In this document: positions 5,562-12,591 of the stretch, one piece after another
Position numbering within the stretch: the stretch's first letter is position 1
How the letters are laid out: each line of letters begins with the position of its first letter
NCBI GenBank assembly: GCA_009921985.1
Contig: RFWS01000021.1
Coordinates: 1 to 14,204 of the forward strand
Source: a bacterium
Lineage (GTDB): Bacteria; Verrucomicrobiota; Verrucomicrobiia; Methylacidiphilales; Verrucolacustridaceae
Direction of reading: 5' to 3'
DNA length: 14,204 nucleotides
The notes under the pieces: generated by a model
What the model saw: the letters and a program-made list of their open reading frames with translations, nothing else
The model's database searches: none
Told to the model about the DNA's origin: nothing
Program-made: the position numbers and the translations under genes

Positions 5562-6602
5562 TCAGACGGCCCCGTCGTACGCAAACTGTTTCAGGAAGCG
5601 GACATCATTCTCATAAAACATCCGTAGGTCCGGAATGTTGTGCCGAACCATCGCGATCCGCTCCACGCCCAGGCCAAACGCGTAACCCGTGTGTTTTTCC
5701 GGATCGATGCCCACGCCCCGCAGCACCTTCGGGTGCACCAGCCCGCAACCGGCGATTTCCAGCCACTCCTTGCCCCGGAATAATCTTCCGGGGATCGAGA
5801 CATCCACCTCAAAGCTGGGTTCCGTGAACGGGAAGTAATGCGGTCGCAGGCGGATCTTCGTCCCACCCCCGAACAGCTCCGCAAAGAAAAACTCCAGAGC
5901 CCCCTTGAGGTGTGGCAACGCAATCCCCTCCCCCACGCAAAGCCCCTCCACCTGATGAAAAAAAAGCCCGTGGGTGGCGTCCACCTCGTCCCGACGGTAG
6001 CAACGCCCCGGCGCGATCACCTTCACCGGAGGTTTCCTCTTCTCCAGCACACGGATCTGCACCGGCGAAGTCTGGGTCCGCAACAGCCACCGCCCATGCG
6101 GACCCGGGGGCAGATCGAGATAGAAAGTATCCGCCTCGTCCCGCGCCGGATGATCCGTCGGAGTGTTGAGCGCGTCAAAGTTATGGTGCTCGGTCTCGAT
6201 CTCCGGCCCGTCGGCTAACGAGAATCCCAACCGGTGAAAAATGTCCACGATCCGATCCAGCGTCTGCGTCAGGACATGGACCGCCCCGGAAGGGTACGGC
6301 CGACCCGGCAGCGTGGGATCAAATTCACCCGGTGAGGCGGAGGCGGCCGCCACTCCCTCGCCCCCTTTCTCTTCCCAAGCCTGTTCCAATGCCTGGCGTA
6401 ATTTGTTGACGGATTTGCCGTAGGCGGGTCGATCAGCCGCGGCCACGGACTTCAATCCATCGAGAAGCTTCTGCACCTCCCCTTGTCGACCGAGGTAACG
6501 GGTGCGCCACGTTTGCTTGGCAGCGGAATTACCGGCAGTGGATAGCTCGGACAGAGCCCGGTCGCGAATCCCCGCGGTGTCGGGGAGAGAGGATTGGGAC
6601 AC
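5562..6602 (-). CDS. pheS: Phenylalanine--tRNA ligase alpha subunit
   Basis: The catalytic subunit of the alpha2-beta2 enzyme that charges tRNA-Phe. At 346 residues it has normal length. Residues 1-90 are the N-terminal tRNA-binding coiled coil. The class II core follows: LLRTQTSPVQIR at 173-184, motif 2 APGRCYRRDEVDATHGLFFHQ at 197-217, the phenylalanine-pocket string FPFTEPSFEVDV at 257-268, and motif 3 FGLGVERIAMVR at 309-320 before FYENDVRFLKQF. The start is GTG at 6600-6602, 16 bases after rplT, with a weak GGGGA as the only ribosome-binding candidate, and that candidate lies inside a hairpin. It is the last gene of the infC operon. pheT is not adjacent; the next gene converges on it. 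Confidence 0.97.
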   Translation of the reverse strand: MSQSSLPDTAGIRDRALSELSTAGNSAAKQTWRTRYLGRQGEVQKLLDGLKSVAAADRPAYGKSVNKLRQALEQAWEEKGGEGVAAASASPGEFDPTLPGRPYPSGAVHVLTQTLDRIVDIFHRLGFSLADGPEIETEHHNFDALNTPTDHPARDEADTFYLDLPPGPHGRWLLRTQTSPVQIRVLEKRKPPVKVIAPGRCYRRDEVDATHGLFFHQVEGLCVGEGIALPHLKGALEFFFAELFGGGTKIRLRPHYFPFTEPSFEVDVSIPGRLFRGKEWLEIAGCGLVHPKVLRGVGIDPEKHTGYAFGLGVERIAMVRHNIPDLRMFYENDVRFLKQFAYDGAV

Positions 6603-6634
6603 GGCCGGTCCCCGCGGATCAACCGCGGACGGCC
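6603..6634 (-). promoter_or_regulatory. Hairpin over the rplT stop and pheS ribosome-binding site
   Basis: In the mRNA sense, CCGCGG (6628-6623) pairs with CCGCGG (6617-6612) around a UUGAU loop that contains the rplT UGA stop. The stem extends outward with bulges through 6629-6630/6608-6609 and 6631-6634/6603-6606. The GGGGA that could serve pheS (6613-6609) is partly paired, and the GUG start is the next base after the structure. A ribosome finishing rplT would melt it, so translational coupling is a reasonable inference. It lacks a T-run and is not a terminator. Confidence 0.45.
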
Positions 6635-6966
6635 TGCACCACGGCGGAAAACGCCGAGGGTTCGTTGGCGGCCAAGTCAGCCAGCACCTTGCGGTCCAAC
6701 TGCACGCCAGCCTTGCGGAGGGATCCGGCGAACGCGCTGTAGGTGATCCCCTGGGAACGAAGGGCCGCGCTTAAGCGATTGATCCAGAGGTTGCGGAAGT
6801 TGCGCTTCCTCGTCTTCCGGTCGCGGTACGACCAGTACATGGCCTTCATCCGCGCGTCCTTGGCGTAGCGGAACAGCTTGCTGCGCCGGCCGCGGTAGCC
6901 GGCGGCGGCGGTTACCACCCGTTTGCGGCGTTCTCGGGAGGCGGGGGCGTTGGTGGCGCGGGGCAT
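6619..6966 (-). CDS. rplT: 50S ribosomal protein L20
   Basis: A 115-residue basic protein of normal L20 length that binds 23S rRNA early in large-subunit assembly. The family core is clear: RERRKRVVTAAAGYRGRRS, then MKAMYWSYRDRKTRKRNFR, LWINRLSAALRSQGITYS and LRKAGVQLDRKVLADLA. The ATG has a GAGGT ribosome-binding site at proper spacing, within the 12-base gap after rpmI. In several bacteria L20 represses its own operon through an mRNA structure, but I could not identify such a site upstream of infC here. Confidence 0.98.
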   Translation of the reverse strand: MPRATNAPASRERRKRVVTAAAGYRGRRSKLFRYAKDARMKAMYWSYRDRKTRKRNFRNLWINRLSAALRSQGITYSAFAGSLRKAGVQLDRKVLADLAANEPSAFSAVVQAVRG

Positions 6967-6978
6967 GGAAATTACCTC

Positions 6979-7188
6979 TTAGCGGAAAGGAAGGTTTTCG
7001 GTGATCCGGGCCACATCAGTTTCGGCCAGAACCGACACCTTGCCCAAGCGACGCATCCGTTTCCGGTTCTTGCTGGAGGCAAGATGCCGGCGGCCGGGGC
7101 TGAAGAACATGACTTTGCCCCCAGCGGAGACCTTGAAACGCTTGGCAGCAGACTTCTTCGTCTTGCGGCGGGCGATCGAACGGGGCAT
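6979..7188 (-). CDS. rpmI: 50S ribosomal protein L35
   Basis: A 69-residue protein with the L35 core KTKKSAAKRFKVSAGGKV and a histidine/arginine patch at RRHLASSKNRKRMRRLGK. An insert IARR precedes the usual N-terminal KTKKS. It starts with ATG behind a good AGGAGA ribosome-binding site, 14 bases after infC. Together with rplT downstream this is the conserved infC-rpmI-rplT order. Confidence 0.98.
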   Translation of the reverse strand: MPRSIARRKTKKSAAKRFKVSAGGKVMFFSPGRRHLASSKNRKRMRRLGKVSVLAETDVARITENLPFR

Positions 7189-7202
7189 GGCTCGGTCTCC
7201 TG

Positions 7203-7844
7203 TTAGGAGGGGGTGGGGCTGGTACTGGGGGTTTTCTCGGGGGCATCCTGAGCCTCCTCAGGGACACCGTTTTCGCCTTCCTCTTCCTCGTAAGCCCCCT
7301 CGGCTTCCTCGGTGGTCCAGCGCCGGACCCGCTTTTTGACGGGAAGAGGAGTTAACATCATTGTGATGTTTTTGCCAATCAATTTCGGGTCGGCATCCGC
7401 CATCCCCACCAGCTTGAGATCGTTGCGGATGGTTTTGACCAGGTCCTGTCCGAGGTTCTGGTGTTGCATTTCCCGGCCCCGGAAGGCCATCACCACTTTC
7501 ACCTTCATGCCCTTCCAGAGAAACTCTTCGGCGTGCCGCATCTTGGTGGCGTAGTCGTGGGGATCGATGTTCACGTGGAACTTCATCTCCTTCACCTTGG
7601 CCGCCAGGTTATGGCGTTTCGCCTCCCGGTCCCGCTTGGCCAACTCGTAGCGGAACTTGCCGAAATCGAGGATTTTACAGACCGGCGGGTTGCTGTTGCT
7701 GCTGACCTCAACGAGATCGAGGCCAGCCTGGCGGGCCGCTGCCATCGCCTCGTTGATCCCGACGACACCGAGTTTCTTGCCATCGGCGGCGACGAGGAAC
7801 ACCTCACGGGAGCGGATGCGGTGGTTGGCGCGGTATTCCTGCAT
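7203..7844 (-). CDS. infC: Translation initiation factor IF-3 with acidic C-terminal extension
   Basis: IF3 binds the 30S subunit, checks the start codon-initiator tRNA pairing and keeps the subunits apart. The N-domain starts at YRANHRIRSREVFLVAADG. The linker signature PPVCKILDFGKFRYE is at 53-67, and the C-domain has MKFHVNIDPHDYATK and FRGREMQHQNLG (121-132). The protein is 213 residues; E. coli IF3 is about 180. The extra length is a tail from about residue 175 with a run of glutamates (TTEEAEGAYEEEEGEN) and a Pro/Ser/Thr end. The start is ATG at 7842-7844, without a visible Shine-Dalgarno site; an in-frame ATC lies two codons upstream, of interest only because E. coli infC uses AUU. First gene of its operon, divergent from the TPR gene. 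Confidence 0.97.
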   Translation of the reverse strand: MQEYRANHRIRSREVFLVAADGKKLGVVGINEAMAAARQAGLDLVEVSSNSNPPVCKILDFGKFRYELAKRDREAKRHNLAAKVKEMKFHVNIDPHDYATKMRHAEEFLWKGMKVKVVMAFRGREMQHQNLGQDLVKTIRNDLKLVGMADADPKLIGKNITMMLTPLPVKKRVRRWTTEEAEGAYEEEEGENGVPEEAQDAPEKTPSTSPTPS

Positions 7845-8079
7845 CAGGATCGGAGATGGGCCCGGGCGAAACGGGGCGCGTTCAAAGGAAAAAGGAAAGA
7901 AACATCAGGGACGACCGGATCGGTCAGGCAACCAGGCCCTCAGGGGCGTTTTCCTTCAAAATCATCAAGTTGAAATAATTCGACCAAAACCCAACGGGAA
8001 TCAAGGGAAAAAAAAGGCCGGTTTTTGGATCAGTTCCGCTCGCCCAAAACCCTGAGGCGAGCGTAGAATCCCAATTTGG
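7845..8079. other. Divergent intergenic region between infC and the TPR gene
   Basis: These 235 bases must carry promoters for both directions, but no convincing -35/-10 pair was found on either strand. It holds an A-rich stretch near 7885-7902, a perfect small hairpin with GACCG at 7913-7917 and CGGTC at 7921-7925 that lies in the presumed infC leader, a GCCC/GGGC repeat near 7935-7950, and the 8-bp inverted repeat at 8037-8063. The long untranslated stretch before infC would fit a leader that regulates the ribosomal operon. Confidence 0.4.
8037..8063 (+). promoter_or_regulatory. 8-bp inverted repeat before the TPR gene
   Basis: CGCTCGCC at 8037-8044 and GGCGAGCG at 8056-8063 are perfectly complementary around an 11-base loop, ending 16 bases before the ATG at 8080. 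As RNA this is a strong GC-rich hairpin directly before the start codon; as DNA it is a possible operator. No T-run follows on either strand, which argues against a terminator. Confidence 0.4.
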
Positions 8080-11000
8080 ATGAATGCCTGTCGGACCCTG
8101 TTTTTTAGCTTGTGGATATGCCTGTTGGCCGGTGTTGATCCCCTTCCCGCCCAGGATACCGGCGAGGCGGCCAAAAAAATCCTCGAGGCTTACAACGCGG
8201 GAAAATACGAGGATTGCATCAAGTTGTCCGGTGATTTCATCAAGGCCAACCCCCAGTCTCCCAACCTTCCCAGCGCCTATTTGCTTCAGGCCCGCTCCTA
8301 TTACAACCTTTCGCAATGGATGGAGGCCATCGCGGCTTACGGCAAGGTCGCTTCCGTGGCTCCCGAAAAAGATATCAAGGAAGAGGCTGCCTTTTTCATC
8401 GCCCAGTGCGCCGCCAGCCAAGCCGCCGATACCGGTTCCGCAAAATCACCGGAAAAGAAGAAGGGCCTGGAGGATGCCCTCCAGAAAATCCAAGCCTTCC
8501 TCCAAGGCTACCCGGAATCCTCCTCTCGCGCGGAAGCCTTCCTGCTCCAATCAAGGATCAATCTGCTCCTGGGCAAATATTCCGACTCCAGCCACGCCTT
8601 GGACGAAGCCCGCAAGGCCGACAAGGACAAGGCATTCACCGACGAGATCGATTATATGCAGGCCTTTGCGGAGGCCCGCCGGGCGGACGAACTGCTTGCC
8701 GATTTCAAAAAAAACGAGGCGGACGCTGCGTTGGCCCGCGCCGGGCAGATTTACGCGAAACTGGCTAGCTCCGGCAGCCCGGCCTTAGCGACCGAGGCCA
8801 ATTTGCAACTGGCCAGCCTGGATCTGGCCGCACGCCGCTATGAGGAGGCCATTGCCCGGCTCCGCACTGTCTCGGGAAAGGACGAACTCATCGCCAAGCT
8901 GGATGCAAAAATTGCCCCGCTTCGCGCCGAAGTCGCCCGCGAATCCAACCCTTCACCCGAAAAGCTCAAAAAAATCCAGCGGGAACAGAAAAAAATCGAG
9001 GAAGTACGCTCCCGGCCCGATTTCGCTGCCCAAGCCCTCCTCCAACTAGGCAACGCCTTCCTCCAGACCCGCCGGTACGACGAGGCTCGCCTGGTGTTCC
9101 GCCATGTTGCCCGCTTTGGGGGCAAGGATTTGGCCGGCCCCGCGGAACAGCAGGTGATTCTCACCTACGCTCTCCAGGGCCGCACGGGGGAGGCGGACAA
9201 ACGGCTGGAGGAGTACCGTCGAAAATATCCGGATCAGAAAGGCATCGCCGGGCTGGTCGATTACCTGGTGGGGCGGGCTCTGCTGGAGGACGGGAAATCA
9301 GACGAGGCGATCAAGCGGCTGGAATCCGCGCAGGACAAGGCAGCCGGAGAACGATTCGCCGACGAGATTCCGCGCTTCATCGCCAACGCCTACCAGAAAG
9401 CCGGCAAGGGAGCGGAGGCGCTCAAGTACTACGAAAGGTTCTTGAACGAGGTGACAGCCGGAAAGCGCAAGGTTCCCGACGAAAGTTATGAAAGCACTCT
9501 CCTCCTCTACGCCAGCGCCCTAATCACCGAAAAAAAAGTCCCGGAAGGTGTGGCCAAACTGAAGGAACTGATTGGCTCCGCCAAAACCGCCGCGATCAAG
9601 GAGGATGCGGAACTACGGCTGGGTTATGCCCTCCGCACGGCCCAACAACCAGCGGAGGCCGCCGAGGCATTCGCCAAGTTTGCCGCCGCTTATCCGGAAT
9701 CCGCCAACCTCGGCACCGCACTTCTGGCCAGGGGCGATGCCCTGGTCGAAGCCAAGAAAACAGACCAGGCCGTGGCTGCCTGGAAAGATGTGATCAGCAA
9801 GAAAAAGGACTCTTCCGTGGCCGTGGATGCATCGGAACGGATCTGGCGCACCTATCTCAGGGAAAAGAAACCTGACCAAATGCTGGCCGCCCAGGAGGAA
9901 CAGCTAAAAAACTTCCCCAAGGAACCCCGGAATATCGGCGTCTACCTCGCCCGGGGAGCCTCCTTTGCCGAAGCTCGTGACGAGGCGCAGGCGATTGCGG
10001 GCTACCGCAAGGCGTTCGAACTTTTCAAGGAGCTGTTCCCCGATACATCCTCCTCCCCTCCGCCCGTCCAGATTTCCGATCTGGCTTTCTCTGCCCTGCA
10101 GCGCTCCGCGGACCTGGAAGTCACCCGCGCCAAAGCCCTCGGCACTTACTCCCAACTAGGCGGGGACCAGAAGAAAAAATGGCAGGATTCACTGAACCAG
10201 GCCACTGACTTTTACTCGCAGGCCATCCTCGGCTATAGCGCGGCCAAGGTGCCGGATGCTTTGGCCAAGCTTGTCGACGTCACCTTCTTCCGTTTTCAGT
10301 CCGGCGAGGCCCCCGTGGAGGATTGTCTCAAGCCCTTCCGGGACCTCGCCGCCAAAGCCAGCGCCAACCCGGGCTTGGTCGCCCAAATTCTTTTTTCGCA
10401 AGCCAGCGTCCCCTTCAAGGCCAACCAGACCGGCTTGGCTCTCCGCCTGTATGAGGAGGCCTACAAACAGGCAACGGAAACCAAGGTCTCTCTCGGTTGG
10501 CGGGACCTGGAGCGTTTTGGCCAAGCCCTGCTCGGTGCCGGCAAACATGAGGAGGCTCGGCCGATCTTCGAGCGGATCCAAAAGGAGTTCCCCGCCAGCG
10601 GTCCGAAGGATCCGAAGCAGTTTGCCCAAGCCTCCGCGGTTTACGGGCTGGGTCTGATCGACTTCAAAGCCGGCCGGAAAGAGGAATCGGAGAAACAGTT
10701 TGCCCAGCTCGCCAAGGACTTTCCTTGGTCGGAAAAGCTGCAAGAGGCGAATTTCCTGCGTGGCCAGGCTTTGGCGGAATCGGGGAAATACGACGGCACC
10801 AAGGAAAAGCCCGGCGCCTTCGACCTCTGGACCGAGGTCATCGAAAGCAACAAGGCAGACAATGAAACCAAGGCGAGAGCCATGCTGGCCTTCGGAAAGG
10901 GATTGGAGGATGTAGCGGCCAAGAAAATTGCCACCAAACAGATTGAGCAGGGCGTCGGCAAGCCCCCCCTCGATCCCCTTGATCTGGCCGTCAGTTACTA

Positions 11001-11211
11001 TCAGAAGGTGGATCTGTATTACGACAGCCTTCCTGAATTTTCCGCCGAGGGTCTGCTGAAGGGGGCCAAAATCCGACGCAGTCAGCAGAAAAACGACGAG
11101 GCCCGCAAAATGGTCGCCAGCCTGCTCGAAAAGTACGGGCTCTCTTCCTCCGCTGCCGAAGCCCGCGAACTCCTCAAGTCTCTCCCTCCCGCCTCCGCCC
11201 CAGCCTCCTAA
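8080..11211 (+). CDS. Large secreted tetratricopeptide-repeat protein
   Basis: A 1043-residue protein with a signal peptide (MNACRTLFFSLWICLLAGVDPLPAQ, cleaved before DTGEAAKK). The rest is almost entirely alpha-helical TPR-like repeats. Clear units are AYNAGKYEDCIKLSGDFIK (near 36), SYYNLSQWMEAIAAYGKV (near 72), LQLGNAFLQTRRYDEARLVF (near 319), LLEDGKSDEAIKRLESA (near 402), LGYALRTAQQPAEAAEAFAKF (near 513) and YGLGLIDFKAGRKEESEKQF (near 854). A charged coiled-coil-like insert (KLDAKIAPLR...KKIQREQKKIEEV) lies near 273-311. Such proteins act as scaffolds in the periplasm or envelope, similar in architecture to BamD/YbgF-type proteins, but the partner is unknown. The ATG has no Shine-Dalgarno site and sits right after a hairpin. 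nth follows 54 bases later on the same strand. Confidence 0.85.
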   Translation: MNACRTLFFSLWICLLAGVDPLPAQDTGEAAKKILEAYNAGKYEDCIKLSGDFIKANPQSPNLPSAYLLQARSYYNLSQWMEAIAAYGKVASVAPEKDIKEEAAFFIAQCAASQAADTGSAKSPEKKKGLEDALQKIQAFLQGYPESSSRAEAFLLQSRINLLLGKYSDSSHALDEARKADKDKAFTDEIDYMQAFAEARRADELLADFKKNEADAALARAGQIYAKLASSGSPALATEANLQLASLDLAARRYEEAIARLRTVSGKDELIAKLDAKIAPLRAEVARESNPSPEKLKKIQREQKKIEEVRSRPDFAAQALLQLGNAFLQTRRYDEARLVFRHVARFGGKDLAGPAEQQVILTYALQGRTGEADKRLEEYRRKYPDQKGIAGLVDYLVGRALLEDGKSDEAIKRLESAQDKAAGERFADEIPRFIANAYQKAGKGAEALKYYERFLNEVTAGKRKVPDESYESTLLLYASALITEKKVPEGVAKLKELIGSAKTAAIKEDAELRLGYALRTAQQPAEAAEAFAKFAAAYPESANLGTALLARGDALVEAKKTDQAVAAWKDVISKKKDSSVAVDASERIWRTYLREKKPDQMLAAQEEQLKNFPKEPRNIGVYLARGASFAEARDEAQAIAGYRKAFELFKELFPDTSSSPPPVQISDLAFSALQRSADLEVTRAKALGTYSQLGGDQKKKWQDSLNQATDFYSQAILGYSAAKVPDALAKLVDVTFFRFQSGEAPVEDCLKPFRDLAAKASANPGLVAQILFSQASVPFKANQTGLALRLYEEAYKQATETKVSLGWRDLERFGQALLGAGKHEEARPIFERIQKEFPASGPKDPKQFAQASAVYGLGLIDFKAGRKEESEKQFAQLAKDFPWSEKLQEANFLRGQALAESGKYDGTKEKPGAFDLWTEVIESNKADNETKARAMLAFGKGLEDVAAKKIATKQIEQGVGKPPLDPLDLAVSYYQKVDLYYDSLPEFSAEGLLKGAKIRRSQQKNDEARKMVASLLEKYGLSSSAAEARELLKSLPPASAPAS

Positions 11212-11265
11212 TTTTTTCTTCTCACTTTTTCTTCATCCTCATCTTCACCCTAATCCGAATTCACC
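11212..11265 (+). other. Pyrimidine-rich spacer before nth
   Basis: The TAA of the TPR gene is followed at once by a T/C tract with very few purines up to about 11250. It contains T-runs but no preceding hairpin, so it is not a clear intrinsic terminator. It provides no Shine-Dalgarno sequence for nth. A pyrimidine-rich leader of this kind could be read through ribosomal protein S1, or hold a Rho-type site; both are inference. Confidence 0.3.
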
Positions 11266-11916
11266 GTGCCTGCCCATTCCCCTGGCCTGCTCGCCCAACG
11301 CACTCGCCGGATCATTGCCAAACTAAAAACAACTTACCCGGATGCACATTGCGAGCTCCGCCACTCCAACCCCCTCGAGCTCCTCATCGCCACCATCCTC
11401 TCTGCCCAATGCACCGATGAGCGGGTCAACAAAGTCACCCCAGCCCTCTTCGCCCGTTGCCGCACAGCGAAGGACTATGCCGGAATTTCAACCGCGGAGT
11501 TGGAAGGCTTGATCCGCACGACCGGGTTTTTCCGCGCCAAGGGCAAATCGATCCAGGGTTGCGCCCAGGCTCTGCTTGAACGGCATCAGGGCGAAGTTCC
11601 GAGAACCATGGAGGAACTTCACCGCCTGCCCGGAGTCGGAAGAAAGACAGCCAATGTGGTTCTGGGCAACGCTTTCAGCCTGGCGGAGGGAATCACGGTC
11701 GATACCCATGTGGGCCGTCTTTCTCGTCGGATGGGCCTTACCCGCCAACACGACCCCGTGAAAGTGGAGCAGGCTTTGATGAAAATTGTGCCCAAGGAGG
11801 ACTGGACTTTATTTTCCCATCTTTTGATCTGGCACGGACGCCGCCAATGTTCCGCCCGCAAGCCTGACTGCCAACACTGCGAAATTAAAAATCTTTGCCC
11901 GAAACGCGGGGTCTAA
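11266..11916 (+). CDS. nth: Endonuclease III (DNA glycosylase/AP lyase)
   Basis: A 216-residue base-excision repair enzyme that removes oxidised pyrimidines and cleaves the resulting abasic site. The helix-hairpin-helix is LPGVGRKTA at 121-129 with the catalytic lysine at 127, and the catalytic aspartate is at 146 in VDTHVGR. The iron-sulfur cluster ligands Cys195, Cys202, Cys205 and Cys211 keep the classic C-x6-C-x2-C-x5-C spacing. The N-terminal region LIATILSAQCTDERVNKVT is also typical. Start is GTG at 11266 without a Shine-Dalgarno site; length and first motif position agree with the family. It follows the TPR gene and could be co-transcribed with it. Confidence 0.97.
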   Translation: MPAHSPGLLAQRTRRIIAKLKTTYPDAHCELRHSNPLELLIATILSAQCTDERVNKVTPALFARCRTAKDYAGISTAELEGLIRTTGFFRAKGKSIQGCAQALLERHQGEVPRTMEELHRLPGVGRKTANVVLGNAFSLAEGITVDTHVGRLSRRMGLTRQHDPVKVEQALMKIVPKEDWTLFSHLLIWHGRRQCSARKPDCQHCEIKNLCPKRGV

Positions 11917-11937
11917 TCCCTTGAGAATCTCCAATCT

Positions 11938-11962
11938 CGGCAGGATCTGACGTCACGGCAGG
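11938..11962 (+). repeat. Short direct repeat around a palindrome between nth and the surface gene
   Basis: CGGCAGG occurs at 11938-11944 and 11956-11962, 18 bases apart, flanking the perfect palindrome TGACGTCA at 11948-11955. The region separates two converging genes (stops at 11916 and 11989). No hairpin with a T-run was found on either strand, so where transcription ends here is unclear. Confidence 0.25.
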
Positions 11963-11988
11963 CCGATCCCCCCGCCCAAAAACGACCG

Positions 11989-12591
11989 CTACGGTATCGT
12001 CGCCTCGACCTTCAAAAATCCCCGGCCCGTTGAGGTGGGCAGGGTTGCCTCATACCGCTTGTAGCCTGCTGGGACACCGTTCGTATCCGCGGAAGGCTGT
12101 GGCGTGATGGAGTTTGTGAATCCGCCAGCCAGACTCGTGGCCGCTTTGACGGCGTAGGTGATCCCACCCGTATCCCTCTGCAGGAAGGTGATTTTTACCT
12201 GGTTGGTGGTCTGCGCCAGGCTCGCCAGACTTCCCCCAGCGTTGGTCGGGTTGAGCCCGTAAGCGTATTCCTGCGCGTTGCTCCAACCATCCCCGTCCGG
12301 ATCTGCACCGGAACCGGCATTGGCCCCGCTCAAACCGTAATTCCCCGCCCAACTGACCATCGGGTTTTCGTTCACCGTCACGTTCACCGTGGAAGTGACC
12401 GTGTTGTAATTGGCGGTGTCACTGGGCATGAAGGTGACGCTCTGCGCTCCGGTGGCACTCGGGATCGAGGAAAGCGAGGTGAAGGCAAAGGATCCCGGCA
12501 CACTGGCGGTTCCACCACTCAGACTAGAACTGCCCAGAGACTGCCCGGAGGAGATGGCCGAAGCGGTGGGCCATGCGGAAATCACCGGTGT
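11989..12591 (-). pseudogene. C-terminal part of a surface protein, out of frame with its upstream part
   Basis: Read from about 12591 this frame gives TPVISAWPTASAISSGQ and then SLGSSSLSGGTASVPGSFAF, an MBG-like beta domain (ending SVTFMPSDTANYNTVTSTVNVTVN). It then gives WAGNYGLSGANAGSGADP, DGDGWSNAQEYAYGLNP (a calcium-binding-type Asp/Asn loop) and a closing beta module ending RGFLKVEATIP. This combination is the usual C-terminal end of large verrucomicrobial surface proteins. The first possible start (GTG at 12585) falls inside the domain and has no ribosome-binding site. The piece is therefore the displaced end of the gene at 12524-14204, separated from it at GGCCGGCC (12592-12599), and not an independent gene. 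Confidence 0.75.
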
